Under the pieces are notes generated by a model, which saw nothing but the letters and a program-made list of their open reading frames with translations, made no database searches and had not been told where the DNA came from. A stretch of 64,000 bases of DNA from Rhodocaloribacter litoris. GTDB taxonomy: Bacteria > Bacteroidota > Rhodothermia > Rhodothermales > ISCAR-4553. This document shows, one piece after another, positions 17,813 through 27,054 of the stretch (position 1 is the first letter of the stretch; every line of letters starts with the position of its first letter). The stretch is from the NCBI RefSeq assembly GCF_011682235.2, contig NZ_CP076718.1, forward strand, positions 3,334,400-3,398,399, written 5' to 3'. Made by a program: the position numbers and the translations under genes.

Positions 17813-19093
17813 ATGAGCAATCGGCGCGGAGAGGACATCATCCGCTGTTCCTTTTGTGGTCGTACGGCCCATGAAGTGACGTCGATGGTCGCCGGACCGG
17901 ATGTGTACATCTGCGACCGGTGCATCAACGATGCGGCCGGTATCGTCCGAAGCGACCTGGCGGCCTATCACGGAGGGAACGGTGCTCCGGGAGGGCGGCG
18001 CGGTGCGCCCCCCCGCCACCGCCGGCTGACCCCCCTGGAGATCAAGCAGGCCCTCGATGAATACGTGATCGGGCAGGAACGGGCGAAAAAGGCCCTGGCG
18101 GTTGCCGTCTACAACCATTACAAGCGCATCGACGCCCGCGACTATTTCCACGAGTACGACGACGTCGAACTCGAAAAGTCGAACATCCTGCTCATCGGGC
18201 CCACCGGCACGGGCAAGACCCTGCTGGCCCGCACGCTGGCGCGCATCCTCGACGTGCCTTTCTCCATCTCCGACGCCACCGCCCTGACGGAAGCCGGCTA
18301 TGTGGGCGAAGACGTCGAAAGCATCCTGGCCCACCTGTTGCACGCCGCCGACTTCAACGTCGAGCGGGCCGAGCGGGGCATCATCTACATCGACGAGATC
18401 GACAAGATCGCCCGCAAAGGGGACAACGCCTCCATCACGCGCGACGTCTCGGGCGAAGGGGTGCAGCAGGCCCTGCTCAAGATCCTCGAGGGCACCATCG
18501 CCGGCGTTCCTCCCAAGGGCGGGCGCAAGCACCCCGAACAGAGCCTCATCAACATCGACACCACCAACATTTTGTTCATCTGCGGCGGTGCCTTCGACGG
18601 CCTGAGCGAGATCATCGCCCGGCGCCTCTCGCGCAACACCATCGGCTTCCTGGCCGACGAGTCCCGCTCCGTCAGCAAGAACGACCCGGACATCTTTCAG
18701 CACGTCGAGCCGGACGACCTGCTCCGTTTCGGGCTGATTCCGGAGCTCATCGGGCGCCTGCCGGTCATCGCCGCGCTCGATGCCCTCTCAGACGAGGCCA
18801 TGAAGGCGATTCTCACCCAACCCCGCAATGCGCTCGTCAAGCAGTACCAGAAGCTCCTGGCCATGGACGGCATCGACCTCTATTTCGACGACGATGCGCT
18901 CGACGCCATCGTAGAACGGGCGCGGGCCCTGGGTACCGGCGCCCGCGGCCTGCGGGCCGTCATGGAAGAAACGATGCTGGAGGTCATGTTCAATGTCCAT
19001 GCCCATGCGGACGTCGGGGCCTGCCGGATCACCCGCGGCGCCGTCCTTTACAAGGAGGCGCCGGTCTACGAGGAACGCAAGGCCAGCGCCTGA
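17813..19093 (+). CDS. clpX: ATP-dependent Clp protease ATP-binding subunit ClpX
   Basis: A 426-residue AAA+ unfoldase that delivers substrates to ClpP. The N-terminal zinc-binding domain has Cys12, Cys15, Cys34 and Cys37 (CSFCGRT, CDRC). The Walker A motif GPTGTGKT is near residue 129, Walker B is [11 protein letters not shown], and the RKGDN pore/sensor region and the C-terminal [20 protein letters not shown] are typical. Length equals that of E. coli ClpX (424). clpP is not beside it, so the two are transcribed from different places. The gene stands alone with its own upstream region. Confidence 0.97.
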   Translation: MSNRRGEDIIRCSFCGRTAHEVTSMVAGPDVYICDRCINDAAGIVRSDLAAYHGGNGAPGGRRGAPPRHRRLTPLEIKQALDEYVIGQERAKKALAVAVYNHYKRIDARDYFHEYDDVELEKSNILLIGPTGTGKTLLARTLARILDVPFSISDATALTEAGYVGEDVESILAHLLHAADFNVERAERGIIYIDEIDKIARKGDNASITRDVSGEGVQQALLKILEGTIAGVPPKGGRKHPEQSLINIDTTNILFICGGAFDGLSEIIARRLSRNTIGFLADESRSVSKNDPDIFQHVEPDDLLRFGLIPELIGRLPVIAALDALSDEAMKAILTQPRNALVKQYQKLLAMDGIDLYFDDDALDAIVERARALGTGARGLRAVMEETMLEVMFNVHAHADVGACRITRGAVLYKEAPVYEERKASA

Positions 19094-19150
19094 GGGGCCG
19101 GCGCGCGTCGCGTGCCCGGCGATCTGCCCCGCCTCCACCTTTCCACCCTT

Positions 19151-19192
19151 CCACCCCCGCCTTCCTGCCCGGCGGGGGGTGGTCCGGGCAGG
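19151..19192 (+). other. Overlapping, mutually exclusive stem-loops between clpX and the YihY gene
   Basis: CCACCCCCGCC (19151-19161) can pair with GGCGGGGGGTGG (19171-19182), while CCTGCCCGG (19164-19172) pairs perfectly with CCGGGCAGG (19184-19192). The two stems share bases and cannot form together. There is no T-tract, so it is not a standard terminator. It may be a clpX transcript end or an alternative-structure element. Confidence 0.45.
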
Positions 19193-19300
19193 GAGCGCGT
19201 CAGGCCGGAGGGACGTTGCTTGCATCACGTAGCGGACGGAACGCGTCCGGATCGGAACGGCGTTGAATCAATCCCCGCGTGTTGCGAGTAGAGTTCCCGT

Positions 19301-20308
19301 ATGAAGGAATTCCTGGTACGCCTGACCCCGGCGCCGGTCCGGTACTATCTGGGGGGATTGTACCGGCTTCTGGACGACAAGGACGTTTTCCTGTGGGCCC
19401 AGGCCATCGCATTCAAGGTGCTCGTGACGCTCGTGCCGCTGGTTCTCCTCGGCACCGGCATCCTCGCCCTCATGCTGCGCCAGGACGCTCCGCTGGAGAC
19501 GGCCTTCGAGGCGATCTCCCGGCTCGTACGGGACTTTTTGCCGCCCCCGCAGAGCTGGCAAATCATCACGTTCCTGCAGCAGTTTCTGGCCGTCGGCGGC
19601 ACGTTGACCTTCATCGGGGCGGTGGCGTTGTTTCTCTCCGCCATGACGCTCTTTTCCACCGTTCGTACGGTTCTGGCGAACGTCTTTCGCGAGGAGTGGC
19701 ACGACCACCGTTCCATCCTGCGCGGCTACCTGTTCGACATGCGGATGGTCGTGCAGGTCGGCATCTTTTTCATTCTGTCCCTGGCACTCACCTTCGGGCT
19801 ACAGGCGCTCAATGCGGCCGGTGCGGATTTTCTCCAGCAGGTCGGTCTGGACTACGTGTGGCTCCGCACCGGATGGCGGCGGCTGTTCAATGCGCTGGGC
19901 CTGGTGTTGCCTTTCGTGCTGAGCACGGCCGTGTTTTTTCAGCTCATCTATTTCAATCCGAAGCCGCACCCTCCGGTTCGGAGTGCCTTGCTCGGGGCCA
20001 CGGTGGCGGCGTTGCTGTGGGAGGTGGTGAAGGTGGCCTTCGCCGTCTATGCCACCAAGGTGGGGCGTTTCGGCGGGGTCGGGATCGCGGCCGGCACCTT
20101 CGGGCTCATCATCGCGCTGGTCTTCTGGGCCTACTATTCGGGGCTGGTTTTCATCATCGGTGCGCTGGTGACCCTGCTCCATGAAAAGCGACACCGGCTG
20201 GGCGGCAGGCCGGAAGCGCCGCCGGAACCTGATGCGGTTTCCGGGGAACGAATGGATACGACCACGGTAACGGAGCCTTCTCCGGAAAAGCACCTCTCGC
20301 CACGTTAA
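19301..20308 (+). CDS. YihY/BrkB-family integral membrane protein
   Basis: A 335-residue inner-membrane protein with six predicted helices. It matches the YihY/virulence factor BrkB family through FLWAQAIAFKVLVTLVPLVLL near the N-terminus, the FSTVRTVLANVFREEWHDHRSILRGYLFDMRMV block, and the C-terminal FGGVGIAAGTFGLIIALVFWAYYSGLVFIIGA. Family members have no agreed function, and a lipid transport or envelope role has been suggested. Its stop is 11 bases before the BamA-like gene, so the two are co-transcribed, which also points to envelope biogenesis. Confidence 0.88.
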   Translation: MKEFLVRLTPAPVRYYLGGLYRLLDDKDVFLWAQAIAFKVLVTLVPLVLLGTGILALMLRQDAPLETAFEAISRLVRDFLPPPQSWQIITFLQQFLAVGGTLTFIGAVALFLSAMTLFSTVRTVLANVFREEWHDHRSILRGYLFDMRMVVQVGIFFILSLALTFGLQALNAAGADFLQQVGLDYVWLRTGWRRLFNALGLVLPFVLSTAVFFQLIYFNPKPHPPVRSALLGATVAALLWEVVKVAFAVYATKVGRFGGVGIAAGTFGLIIALVFWAYYSGLVFIIGALVTLLHEKRHRLGGRPEAPPEPDAVSGERMDTTTVTEPSPEKHLSPR

Positions 20309-20319
20309 CTCGCCGTGCC

Positions 20320-22497
20320 ATGTCGTGTATCGCACCCGGACGGAAAGGGGCCCGGGGTCGACGAGCCGCCGGGGGCCGGCGGATGGCCCTTGCGGGGCTG
20401 CTGCTCGTGCTGCTCGGGGGGGGCACGGCCGGGCCGGCGCGCGCACAGAACACCACCGACCTCTTTCTGAGCAACGACGCCACCACCGTCCGGGCCATTT
20501 CCTTCCGGTTCGTCGACACGAAGACGTTCGAGGAAGAGCAGCTCAAAGAACAGATCGTCACGCGGGCACCGGGCTTCTGGGACCGGCTGCGCGACGTGTT
20601 GCCCCTGCTCTCGTATGACCGGAGCCTCTACCGGCTGGACCCCATCGAACTGCAGCGGGACGTGGTGCGGCTCCGGCGCTTCTACCGGCGCAACGGTTTT
20701 CTCAATCCCGACATCGACTATCCGGCTTCACAGCTCGACACGACCGAGAACACCCTCCACGTCATCTTTACCATCCGGGAAGGGCCTCCGCTCGTTTTGC
20801 AGGACATCCGTTTTACCGGAGCCGACGGGCGCCCCGCCGTGGAGCAGTTTCCCGAGCCGCTGCAACCCCGCTGGCGCAAGCTGCGCGACCAGATCCGGCA
20901 GCGCGCCGGCAACCGGTTCACCGAGACGGAGCTGGTGCTGAGCCGGGGCGAGGTGGTACGCTGGCTGCGGGACCGGGGCTATGCCTTCGCCCAGGTCGAT
21001 GCCTGGACGCTTGTGGATTCCGCGGCCCATGTGGTCGATCTGCATTTCACCGTCGATGCCGGTCCCATGGCCTATTTCGGGGAGGTCGAGGTGGAGGGGG
21101 TCCGGTCGGTGAGCGAGCGCGTGGTGCTCCGCGAGCTGCCGTTTCGGCCCGGCACCCGTTTTTCCTCCGGTCGCCTCGAACGGGGCCAGCGGGAGCTCTT
21201 CGGGCTGAACCTTTTCCGTGTGGCGCTCGTGGAGGTGCCCGAAGATCAACCGCGCGACAGCACCGTGACCGTGCGGGTGCGGGTCCGGGAGGCCGAACCC
21301 CGGTACGTCACGACGCAGATCGGCTGGGCCCGTGAAGACGGCCTGTCCCTGCAGGCCAGCTGGCAGCACCGCAACTTTTTCGGCGGGGCTCGCCAGTTCA
21401 CGGCGTCGGCCGAGTGGCGGACGGGGTTGCTGGCACTGCCGCAGGGGGATCGCCAGGCCGTTCGGAGCTTCAGTGCGTCGCTGTCGCTGCGCCAGCCCTA
21501 CCTCTTTACCACTCGCCTCTCGGTCATCCCGTCTCCCTTCTTCACCTGGTTCGACGACGAGAACCAGCTCGGCACCAGCTTCTACGAGTTTGGGATCAAC
21601 ACCACGTGGATCTATGAGTTCTTGCCCTTTCGCACGCTCAGCGTCCAGCACACGTTTGCCCGGGCGGTGCCGCTCGGAGGCGGCCAGATCGCCGACACGC
21701 TGAACGTCTACAACCGCAACATCGTGACGGCCGGTGCCACCCTGGGCCGCCTGAACGATTTCCAGAACCCGCGCCGGGGGTTTCTGATACGCCCGCAGGT
21801 AGAAGCGGCAGGGCTGTTGAAGTCGGGCATCACCTATTACAAGGCGTCGCTGGATCTACACGGCTACCTGCCGCTGACGCGCCGCGTCGGCCTGAATGCG
21901 CGTGTGACGGCAGGCCGGCTCTGGCCGCTGGGCGGGAGCCGCAACCAGCAGGATCCCGAGGTGGAATTTCGGTTCGACCCCATCCGCTTCTACGCCGGTG
22001 GCAGTGGCGACGTGCGGGGCTGGGCGTTGCAACTGCTCGGGGCCAAGTTTGCCCGGCCGGCCGCCCGGGACACCCTCTACGAAGCCGTGGGCGGGCTGGC
22101 CAAGCTGTCCGGCAGTGTGGAGGTGCGCTGGCCTTTTCCGGGGCTGGGTTCCCGGTGGGGACTGGCCACCTTCCTCGACGTCGGGCAGATCTCCGGCGCC
22201 CTGCAGCGGGACGCCGACGGGCGGGTGCTGCGCGACGAGAGTGGCAACCCGCTCCTGGCCGCGGAGTCGATCTTCAACCTCGATGCTCTCAAGTATGGCG
22301 TGGGCGCCGGGCTGCGGTATCAGTCGCCGGTCGGGGCGTTGCGCTTCGACATTGCCTACAAGCTGAACCCGGATCCCGAGGATTTACAGCCGGCGGCGGC
22401 GCGCTATCTGTTCGACATCGGTGCCCGCCCCGACCCGCCGGAGGAACGCTTCCTGAACCGCTTCAACATCCACTTCAGCATCGGGCAGACGTTCTGA
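20320..22497 (+). CDS. BamA/TamA-family outer-membrane assembly protein
   Basis: A 725-residue Omp85-superfamily protein. The signal peptide (LAGLLLVLLGGG to ARAQ) is preceded by an Arg-rich stretch, so the true start could be the internal ATG at 20383. POTRA-like repeats occupy roughly residues 50-330 (for example LYRLDPIELQRDVVRLRRFYRRNGFLNPDI and YFGEVEVEGVRSVSERVVLRELPFRPG). The C-terminal barrel contains the GSGDVRGW motif of the L6 loop (VRGW form) and ends in Phe. It is shorter than canonical BamA and carries fewer POTRA domains, so it is probably a TamA-like or lineage-specific paralogue. It pairs with the upstream YihY gene. Confidence 0.88.
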   Translation: MSCIAPGRKGARGRRAAGGRRMALAGLLLVLLGGGTAGPARAQNTTDLFLSNDATTVRAISFRFVDTKTFEEEQLKEQIVTRAPGFWDRLRDVLPLLSYDRSLYRLDPIELQRDVVRLRRFYRRNGFLNPDIDYPASQLDTTENTLHVIFTIREGPPLVLQDIRFTGADGRPAVEQFPEPLQPRWRKLRDQIRQRAGNRFTETELVLSRGEVVRWLRDRGYAFAQVDAWTLVDSAAHVVDLHFTVDAGPMAYFGEVEVEGVRSVSERVVLRELPFRPGTRFSSGRLERGQRELFGLNLFRVALVEVPEDQPRDSTVTVRVRVREAEPRYVTTQIGWAREDGLSLQASWQHRNFFGGARQFTASAEWRTGLLALPQGDRQAVRSFSASLSLRQPYLFTTRLSVIPSPFFTWFDDENQLGTSFYEFGINTTWIYEFLPFRTLSVQHTFARAVPLGGGQIADTLNVYNRNIVTAGATLGRLNDFQNPRRGFLIRPQVEAAGLLKSGITYYKASLDLHGYLPLTRRVGLNARVTAGRLWPLGGSRNQQDPEVEFRFDPIRFYAGGSGDVRGWALQLLGAKFARPAARDTLYEAVGGLAKLSGSVEVRWPFPGLGSRWGLATFLDVGQISGALQRDADGRVLRDESGNPLLAAESIFNLDALKYGVGAGLRYQSPVGALRFDIAYKLNPDPEDLQPAAARYLFDIGARPDPPEERFLNRFNIHFSIGQTF

Positions 22498-22554
22498 AGG
22501 GCCTTCTCGGGCGTGTATCTGGCGTCGCCCGGTCAGGGCGAAGACCTGCATTCT

Positions 22555-23130
22555 TCACGCTTCGCGCTTCCAGTCTTCTTCTCCCTGGTTGAAGAGCGGC
22601 GGCAGGCTGGCGCCGTCGAGTGTGGCGCCGTCGAGTGTGGCGCCGATGAGGTCGGCATCGGTGAGGTCGGCGCCGGTGAGGTCGGCGCCGGTGAGGATGG
22701 CTTCGCGGAACTTGGCCCGCCGGGCCACGACGCCGCGCAGGTTGGCGCCGAAGAGGAGGGCTTCGAGCAGGTGCGCGTCGGAGAGGTCGGCGCCGGTGAG
22801 GTCGGCTTCGTTCAGGGTGGCGAAGCCGAGGTCGGCGTGCTGCATGCGGGCGCGCCGGAGACGGGCCCGGTCGAGGTGGGCGCCCGTGAGGTTGGTTTTC
22901 GTGAGGTCGGCGCCGGTGAGGTCGGCGTCTTCGAGGTCGGCCACCGTCAGGAACGTCTTGTGGAGGCGGGCGCCCTGCAGGTTGGCCCGCTTCAGGTTGA
23001 TGTTCGTCAGGTTACGTCCCGAGAGGTCGGCGTCTTCGAGGTCCGGGCGGGTGTCCGGTTCGGCATCCCGCCAGGTGTTCCAGGCATCGACGCCCTGGTG
23101 GAGCCGGTCGAGGTGGGTCGGGTTGGCCAT
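22555..23130 (-). CDS. Pentapeptide-repeat protein
   Basis: A 191-residue cytosolic protein. After about 30 residues (MANPTHLDRLHQGVDAWNTW) it consists almost entirely of A(D/N)LxxA pentapeptide repeats (for example LEDADLTGADLTKTNLTGAH), which fold into a right-handed square beta-helix. Some members mimic DNA and protect gyrase, others have no known role. The repeat DNA is itself strongly repetitive, with GGTCGGCGCCGGTGA-type units at 22665-22925. It lies just downstream of the tRNA-Ala terminator on the same strand and converges with the BamA-like gene. Confidence 0.93.
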   Translation of the reverse strand: MANPTHLDRLHQGVDAWNTWRDAEPDTRPDLEDADLSGRNLTNINLKRANLQGARLHKTFLTVADLEDADLTGADLTKTNLTGAHLDRARLRRARMQHADLGFATLNEADLTGADLSDAHLLEALLFGANLRGVVARRAKFREAILTGADLTGADLTDADLIGATLDGATLDGASLPPLFNQGEEDWKREA

Positions 23131-23173
23131 GGCGGTGGGATCGAGGGGGAAAGGAGCCTGGCGGTTGCCGGGG

Positions 23174-23202
23174 CAAAAAAAGAAAGCGGGGCAAGCCCGC
23201 TT
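23174..23202 (-). terminator. Rho-independent terminator of tRNA-Ala
   Basis: On the minus strand AAGCGGG (23196-23202) and its complement (23184-23190) form a 7-bp stem with a 5-base loop, followed by TTTC and seven Ts (23175-23181). It begins 8 bases past the tRNA 3' end and should stop tRNA transcription before the pentapeptide-repeat gene. Confidence 0.88.
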
Positions 23203-23209
23203 CCGTGTG

Positions 23210-23282
23210 TGGAGCTAAGCGGATTCGAACCGCTGACCTCTGCAATGCCATTGCAGCGCTCTACCAACTGAGCTATAGCCCC
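23210..23282 (-). tRNA. tRNA-Ala (anticodon GGC)
   Basis: The minus strand folds into a full cloverleaf. The acceptor stem GGGGCTA pairs with TAGCTCC and includes the G3-U70 wobble that is the alanine identity element. The D arm contains AGCTCAGTTGGTAGAGC, the anticodon stem CTGCA/TGCAG encloses the loop ATGGCAT with anticodon GGC, and the T arm contains GGTTCGAATCC. The discriminator base is A. The 3' CCA is not encoded. Confidence 0.97.
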
Positions 23283-23300
23283 CTGTGCCAGTAAGGACAC

Positions 23301-23332
23301 CCAAGATAGCAAGCATCGGAACGGCGTTGCAA
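23301..23332 (-). promoter_or_regulatory. Promoter of tRNA-Ala (TTG-N21-TATCTTGG)
   Basis: On the minus strand TATCTTGG (23301-23308) lies 18 bases before the tRNA 5' end and is preceded at 21 bases by TTG (23330-23332). This fits the Bacteroidota housekeeping promoter pattern (TTG, then TAnnTTTG-like) and is the best anchored example in the window because the downstream gene is a tRNA. Confidence 0.7.
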
Positions 23333-23544
23333 TGCTTGCGGGGGCTTCCACGATCAATTCACAAACCAGGTTCCCGGCCGGCGTATCCCGGCCGCGCCCC
23401 GCGGCCCTTGTACGTCGCAGACGAGATTCGGCTTGTTAATTTTTTCGGGAAGAAGCGGGAAGGGGGGAACACGGGGTGGGATCATGGAAGCCCTTCCGGC
23501 GGTTGGGGGCGCTTCAACAGCGCACATGCAGTCGACGAAAAGCC

Positions 23545-26004
23545 ATGGCAAGCGGGCTACCTTTTCACGTTTTCAAGTTTGGCGGCACCTCGGTGGCGAC
23601 GGCCGAGCGGATCCGCCGGGTGGTGGAACTGGTGCGGGCCGAGCCGGAGGACGCCCACCGTGTGGTGGTGGTCTCGGCGCTCGGCGGGGTGACGGACCAG
23701 CTCATCGCCGCCATCGACGCGGCCCTCGCACGCACGGGCGAGCACCGGCAGCTACTCGATGCGCTCTGGCGGCGGCACGAGGAGGTCTTGCAGGCCCTGG
23801 CCCCGGCGGGGGAGCGGGAGGCGCTCCGTGAGACGCTGGCGGCCCACTGGCGAGACCTCGGCGAGCTGCTCGACGGTGTCTCGCTGCTCCGGGAGTGCAC
23901 GCTTCGTTCGCGCGATGCCATCATCGGGATGGGCGAGCGCGTGTCGGCCCCGCTCGTGGCCGCCGCCTTTCGGGCCGCCGGCCTCGACGCCGCCGCCCAC
24001 GACGCCACCCGCTTCATCCGTACGGACGATGCCTTCGGCGAGGCCACCGTCCTCTTCGACGAGACCAACCGGCTCGTCCGCACCTACTTCGAGGCGTTGC
24101 CCCCCGGTCAGATCGCTGTCGTAACCGGCTTCATCGCCTCGACCGAGCGCGGGGTGACCACCACCCTGGGCCGTTCGGGCAGCGACTATACGGCCACCAT
24201 CCTGGCCGGGGCCCTTCGCGCCGAACGCGTCGTCATCTGGACGGACGTGGACGGGGTGCTGTCGGCCGATCCGCGCCTGGTACCCGCCGCCTTCACCCTG
24301 CCCGAACTGAGTTATCGTGAGGCCGCCGAACTGGCCTACTTCGGCGCGAAGGTGCTGCATCCCCGGACCATGCGGCCGCTCATCGAGGCCGGCATTCCGC
24401 TGCGTATCAAGAACACCCTCAACCCGGAGGCGCCGGGAACGCTGATCACCTCCGTTTCCAGGCCGACCGAGGGGCGGGTGAAGGCCGTCACCTCGATCCA
24501 GGGCGTGGCCCTCGTCATGATCGAAGGGACCGGTATGATGGGGGTGCCCGGCATCTCGGCCCGGGCCTTCGGCGCCCTGGCCGCCCGGCAGATCAACGTG
24601 CTGATGATTTCGCAGGCGTCGAGCGAGCAGAGCATCTGCATTGCGGTGCGGGAAGGGGAGGCCGAGCGGGCCGTGACGGCGCTGGTCGAGGCCTTCGCCC
24701 GTGAACTCGAACACGGCGACATAAGCCGCGTCTATCCCGTGCCGGAATGTGCGGTGCTCTCGGTCGTCGGTGATCAGATGCGGATGCAGCCGGGGCTGGC
24801 CGGCCGGATGTTCTCCACGCTCGGCCGGGCCAACATCAACGTGCTCGCCATCGCCCAGGGCGCGGCCGAAACCAACATCTCGGCGGTCGTGAGTGCGCGC
24901 GATGCCCGGCGGGCCGTGCGGGCGCTGCACGAGGTCTTTGCCCGGGCCCACGAGCGCGTCCACCTCTGCCTGATCGGTCCCGGCGGGGTCGGGCGGGCGC
25001 TCCTCCGCATCCTGGAGGTGCAGGCCCCGGTGCTGCTCAAAAGCCTGGATCTGAACCTCCGCCTCGTCGGGGTCGCCAACTCGGGCCGCATCGTGTGGGA
25101 CGACGAAGGGATCGACTTCGGCGGTGCATGTGCCCGTCTCAAGGCAGAGGGCACGGCCACCACACTCGACGAACTCGTCGAACGGCTCATCGACAGCCAT
25201 CTCGAGCGCCTCATCGTCATCGACGCGACGGCCTCGGAGGCGGTGGCCCGGCGCTATGCCGACCTCATCGGCAACGGCATCGGCGTCGTCACGCCGAACA
25301 AGCGCGCCAACACGCTGGAGCAGGCCTATTATGACCGGCTCCACTCGCTGGCCCGGCGCAACGAGGTTCCCTACCGCTACGAGACGACCGTGGGCGCAGC
25401 GCTGCCGGTGATCTCCACCCTGCGCGACCTGCTCCGGGCCGGGGACCGGCTCCTACGGCTCGAAGCGGTGCTTTCGGGAACGCTGGCCTTCGTCTTCAAC
25501 CGGATGGCCGAAGGCGTGGCTTTCTCCGAGGCGGTCCGTGAAGCCCGCGCCCACGGCTACACCGAGCCCGACCCCCGGGAGGACCTCGACGGGCGGGACG
25601 TGGCGCGCAAGCTGCTCGTGATCGCCCGCGAGGCCGGCCTCAAGGCCGAACTGGCCGATGTGGCGGTGACGTCGCTCGTGCCCGGGACGCTGCGTTCGGG
25701 TTCCACGGAGGCGTTCCTGCGCTGCCTGGCGGAGGGGGACGACGCCTGGCGCGAACGCCTCGCACGTGCGGGGCGGTTGCAGTATGTGGCCCGCCTCGAG
25801 GACGGCTGCCTTCGCGCGGGCGTCGAGGCGGTCGATCCCGGCTCTCCGCTGGCCGGGCTGGCCGGCACGGACAACATGGTCGTCTTCACGACGGAGCGGT
25901 ACCGCGACCGCCCCCTCGTCATCCAGGGGCCCGGTGCCGGACCGGAACTGACCGCCGCCGGCGTGCTCGCCGACCTCGTCCGCGCCGCCCGGGCGATGGC
26001 CTGA
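23545..26004 (+). CDS. thrA: Bifunctional aspartokinase / homoserine dehydrogenase
   Basis: An 819-residue fusion catalysing the first and third steps of the aspartate pathway to threonine and methionine. The N-terminal kinase domain starts FHVFKFGGTSVA and contains TLGRSGSDYTATILAGAL. Two ACT regulatory domains follow (about 305-460, with GVPGISARAFGALAARQINV and RANINVLAIAQGAAETN). The dehydrogenase half begins LCLIGPGGVGRALL, and its catalytic region includes RYETTVGAALPVISTL and GYTEPDPREDLDGRDVARKLL. The ATG at 23545 is chosen because the kinase strand starts right after it and the total length matches E. coli ThrA (820). Threonine feedback control through the ACT domains is expected. 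Its stop is two bases from that of the convergent mreD. Confidence 0.96.
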   Translation: MASGLPFHVFKFGGTSVATAERIRRVVELVRAEPEDAHRVVVVSALGGVTDQLIAAIDAALARTGEHRQLLDALWRRHEEVLQALAPAGEREALRETLAAHWRDLGELLDGVSLLRECTLRSRDAIIGMGERVSAPLVAAAFRAAGLDAAAHDATRFIRTDDAFGEATVLFDETNRLVRTYFEALPPGQIAVVTGFIASTERGVTTTLGRSGSDYTATILAGALRAERVVIWTDVDGVLSADPRLVPAAFTLPELSYREAAELAYFGAKVLHPRTMRPLIEAGIPLRIKNTLNPEAPGTLITSVSRPTEGRVKAVTSIQGVALVMIEGTGMMGVPGISARAFGALAARQINVLMISQASSEQSICIAVREGEAERAVTALVEAFARELEHGDISRVYPVPECAVLSVVGDQMRMQPGLAGRMFSTLGRANINVLAIAQGAAETNISAVVSARDARRAVRALHEVFARAHERVHLCLIGPGGVGRALLRILEVQAPVLLKSLDLNLRLVGVANSGRIVWDDEGIDFGGACARLKAEGTATTLDELVERLIDSHLERLIVIDATASEAVARRYADLIGNGIGVVTPNKRANTLEQAYYDRLHSLARRNEVPYRYETTVGAALPVISTLRDLLRAGDRLLRLEAVLSGTLAFVFNRMAEGVAFSEAVREARAHGYTEPDPREDLDGRDVARKLLVIAREAGLKAELADVAVTSLVPGTLRSGSTEAFLRCLAEGDDAWRERLARAGRLQYVARLEDGCLRAGVEAVDPGSPLAGLAGTDNMVVFTTERYRDRPLVIQGPGAGPELTAAGVLADLVRAARAMA

Positions 26005-26006
26005 GC

Positions 26007-26477
26007 TCAACGCACGTTGAACAGGGCGGCGACGAAGCCGACGAACGCCGTGTAGAGGGACGACCCGAGCCAGAGCGCCGTCGCCATGAAGGTGTTGCTC
26101 GCCCCGGACTCGAGCGCCAGCAACGTGACCACGACGCCGTTGTGCAACAGGGCGATGACGAGCCCGCCGACCAGCGCCTGGCGCGGCAGGATCAGCAGCG
26201 TCTCGCGCTCCCGGGCCGGAAAGAGCCCCAGCAGGAAGCCCGTCAGGGTCTTGGCGAACATGTGGATGCCCCACAGGCCGTAGATGGCATCCATGAAGAA
26301 GCCGAAGACGAAGCCGCCGATCGCCCCGTAGCGTCGCCCGTGACGCAGGCCCAGCCAGGCCACGAAGAGCAGCACGGCATCGGGGGTGGCGCCCCAGAGG
26401 GCCAGCCGTCCGAGCACGAGCCATTGGACAAGCAAGACGACGAGGCCGGCGGCGGCGTGGCGAAAAAACGTGAGCAT
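26007..26477 (-). CDS. mreD: MreD-like rod-shape protein
   Basis: A 156-residue, five-helix inner-membrane protein. The order of helices and the block PDAVLLFVAWLGLRHGRRYGAIGGFVFGFFMDAIYGLWGIHMFAKTLTGFLLG (quoted over three shorter elements: PDAVLLFVAWLGLRHGRR, GAIGGFVFGFFMDAIY, HMFAKTLTGFLLG) match MreD of the elongasome. The ATG at 26477 starts directly before the first helix and is preferred over an upstream in-frame start at 26582 that adds an Arg-rich tail. mreB and mreC are not adjacent, which is unusual because the three normally form an operon. They must lie elsewhere. Confidence 0.8.
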   Translation of the reverse strand: MLTFFRHAAAGLVVLLVQWLVLGRLALWGATPDAVLLFVAWLGLRHGRRYGAIGGFVFGFFMDAIYGLWGIHMFAKTLTGFLLGLFPARERETLLILPRQALVGGLVIALLHNGVVVTLLALESGASNTFMATALWLGSSLYTAFVGFVAALFNVR

Positions 26478-26781
26478 GGGACGAAAGCCTGAGCGGAACG
26501 GGCGGCAGGTCCGGCGGTGCCGCAATCTACGAACCAGCTTCTCCGGCCGGTACACCGGCGCGCAAGTTTGGCCGGTTTTCACGCGGCGGGCCGGTTGCGT
26601 TCCGACACCGGGCGACGGGGCGGAACCTCATCCCGGAACCCGAGTTTGTCGCCGGGTCGTCGTCAACGGCTTTTTGTCCACCTTCACGATTCCCGTCGAG
26701 ATGCCTGCCCGATCCACTGCACGCCGGCGTTCGCGCGCCTCCGGTACCCGGCGCCGTCCGGGCACCCGGCGTGGCGGCGCG
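26478..26781. other. Divergent region between mreD and the DUF3098 gene
   Basis: 304 bases. On the minus strand TAGATTG at 26523-26529 is a weak -7 candidate for mreD. On the plus strand an in-frame ATG at 26701 could extend the DUF3098 protein with 27 Arg-rich residues. No other feature is visible. Confidence 0.4.
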
Positions 26782-26991
26782 ATGGTCTTTACCCGTCGCA
26801 ACTACCTGTTGCTGCTGCTGGGGGTGGCGCTGGTCGTCGTCGGCTACGTGATCATGCGGATCGAGAACGAGGTGGACGGGTTCATCTCGCTGTACGTCGC
26901 CCCCCTGCTCATCCTGGGTGGCTACCTGGAGATCATCTACGCCGTCCTCTGGCGACCGAAAGCGGAGACGCCGGAGGCCGCCGGGGCCTGA
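26782..26991 (+). CDS. DUF3098-family small membrane protein
   Basis: A 69-residue protein with two transmembrane helices: FTRRNYLLLLLGVALVVVGY and ISLYVAPLLILGGYLEIIYA. The opening (F/L)xxxNYxLLLLG and the closing VAPLLILGGYxxEIYA are typical of DUF3098, a Bacteroidota-specific family often found with cell-division genes. The true start may be the upstream ATG at 26701, because many members have a basic N-terminal extension. I used 26782 because it immediately precedes the conserved part. Function unknown. Confidence 0.7.
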   Translation: MVFTRRNYLLLLLGVALVVVGYVIMRIENEVDGFISLYVAPLLILGGYLEIIYAVLWRPKAETPEAAGA

Positions 26992-27054
26992 AGGGGCGTC
27001 GTCGCTGCGGCAGGTAGGCAGGCAGCGTGGCGGTCGCGACCGGGCCGTGTGTCG

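Noticed and set aside
14312-18703. Very long open frame on the minus strand (about 1,460 codons) across the barrel protein, EcsC, methyltransferase and clpX
   Set aside because: It is antisense to, or out of frame with, four well-supported genes. Its translation is low-complexity (Gly/Arg/Ala-rich), as expected from the high-GC third codon positions.
22600-22930. Tandem DNA repeats that could be read as a CRISPR or VNTR
   Set aside because: They are explained by codons of the pentapeptide-repeat protein and are in frame with it.
23333-23544. Threonine/isoleucine attenuator before thrA
   Set aside because: A short leader frame (MLAGASTINSQTRF) lacks a run of Thr or Ile codons, and no terminator/antiterminator pair is visible.
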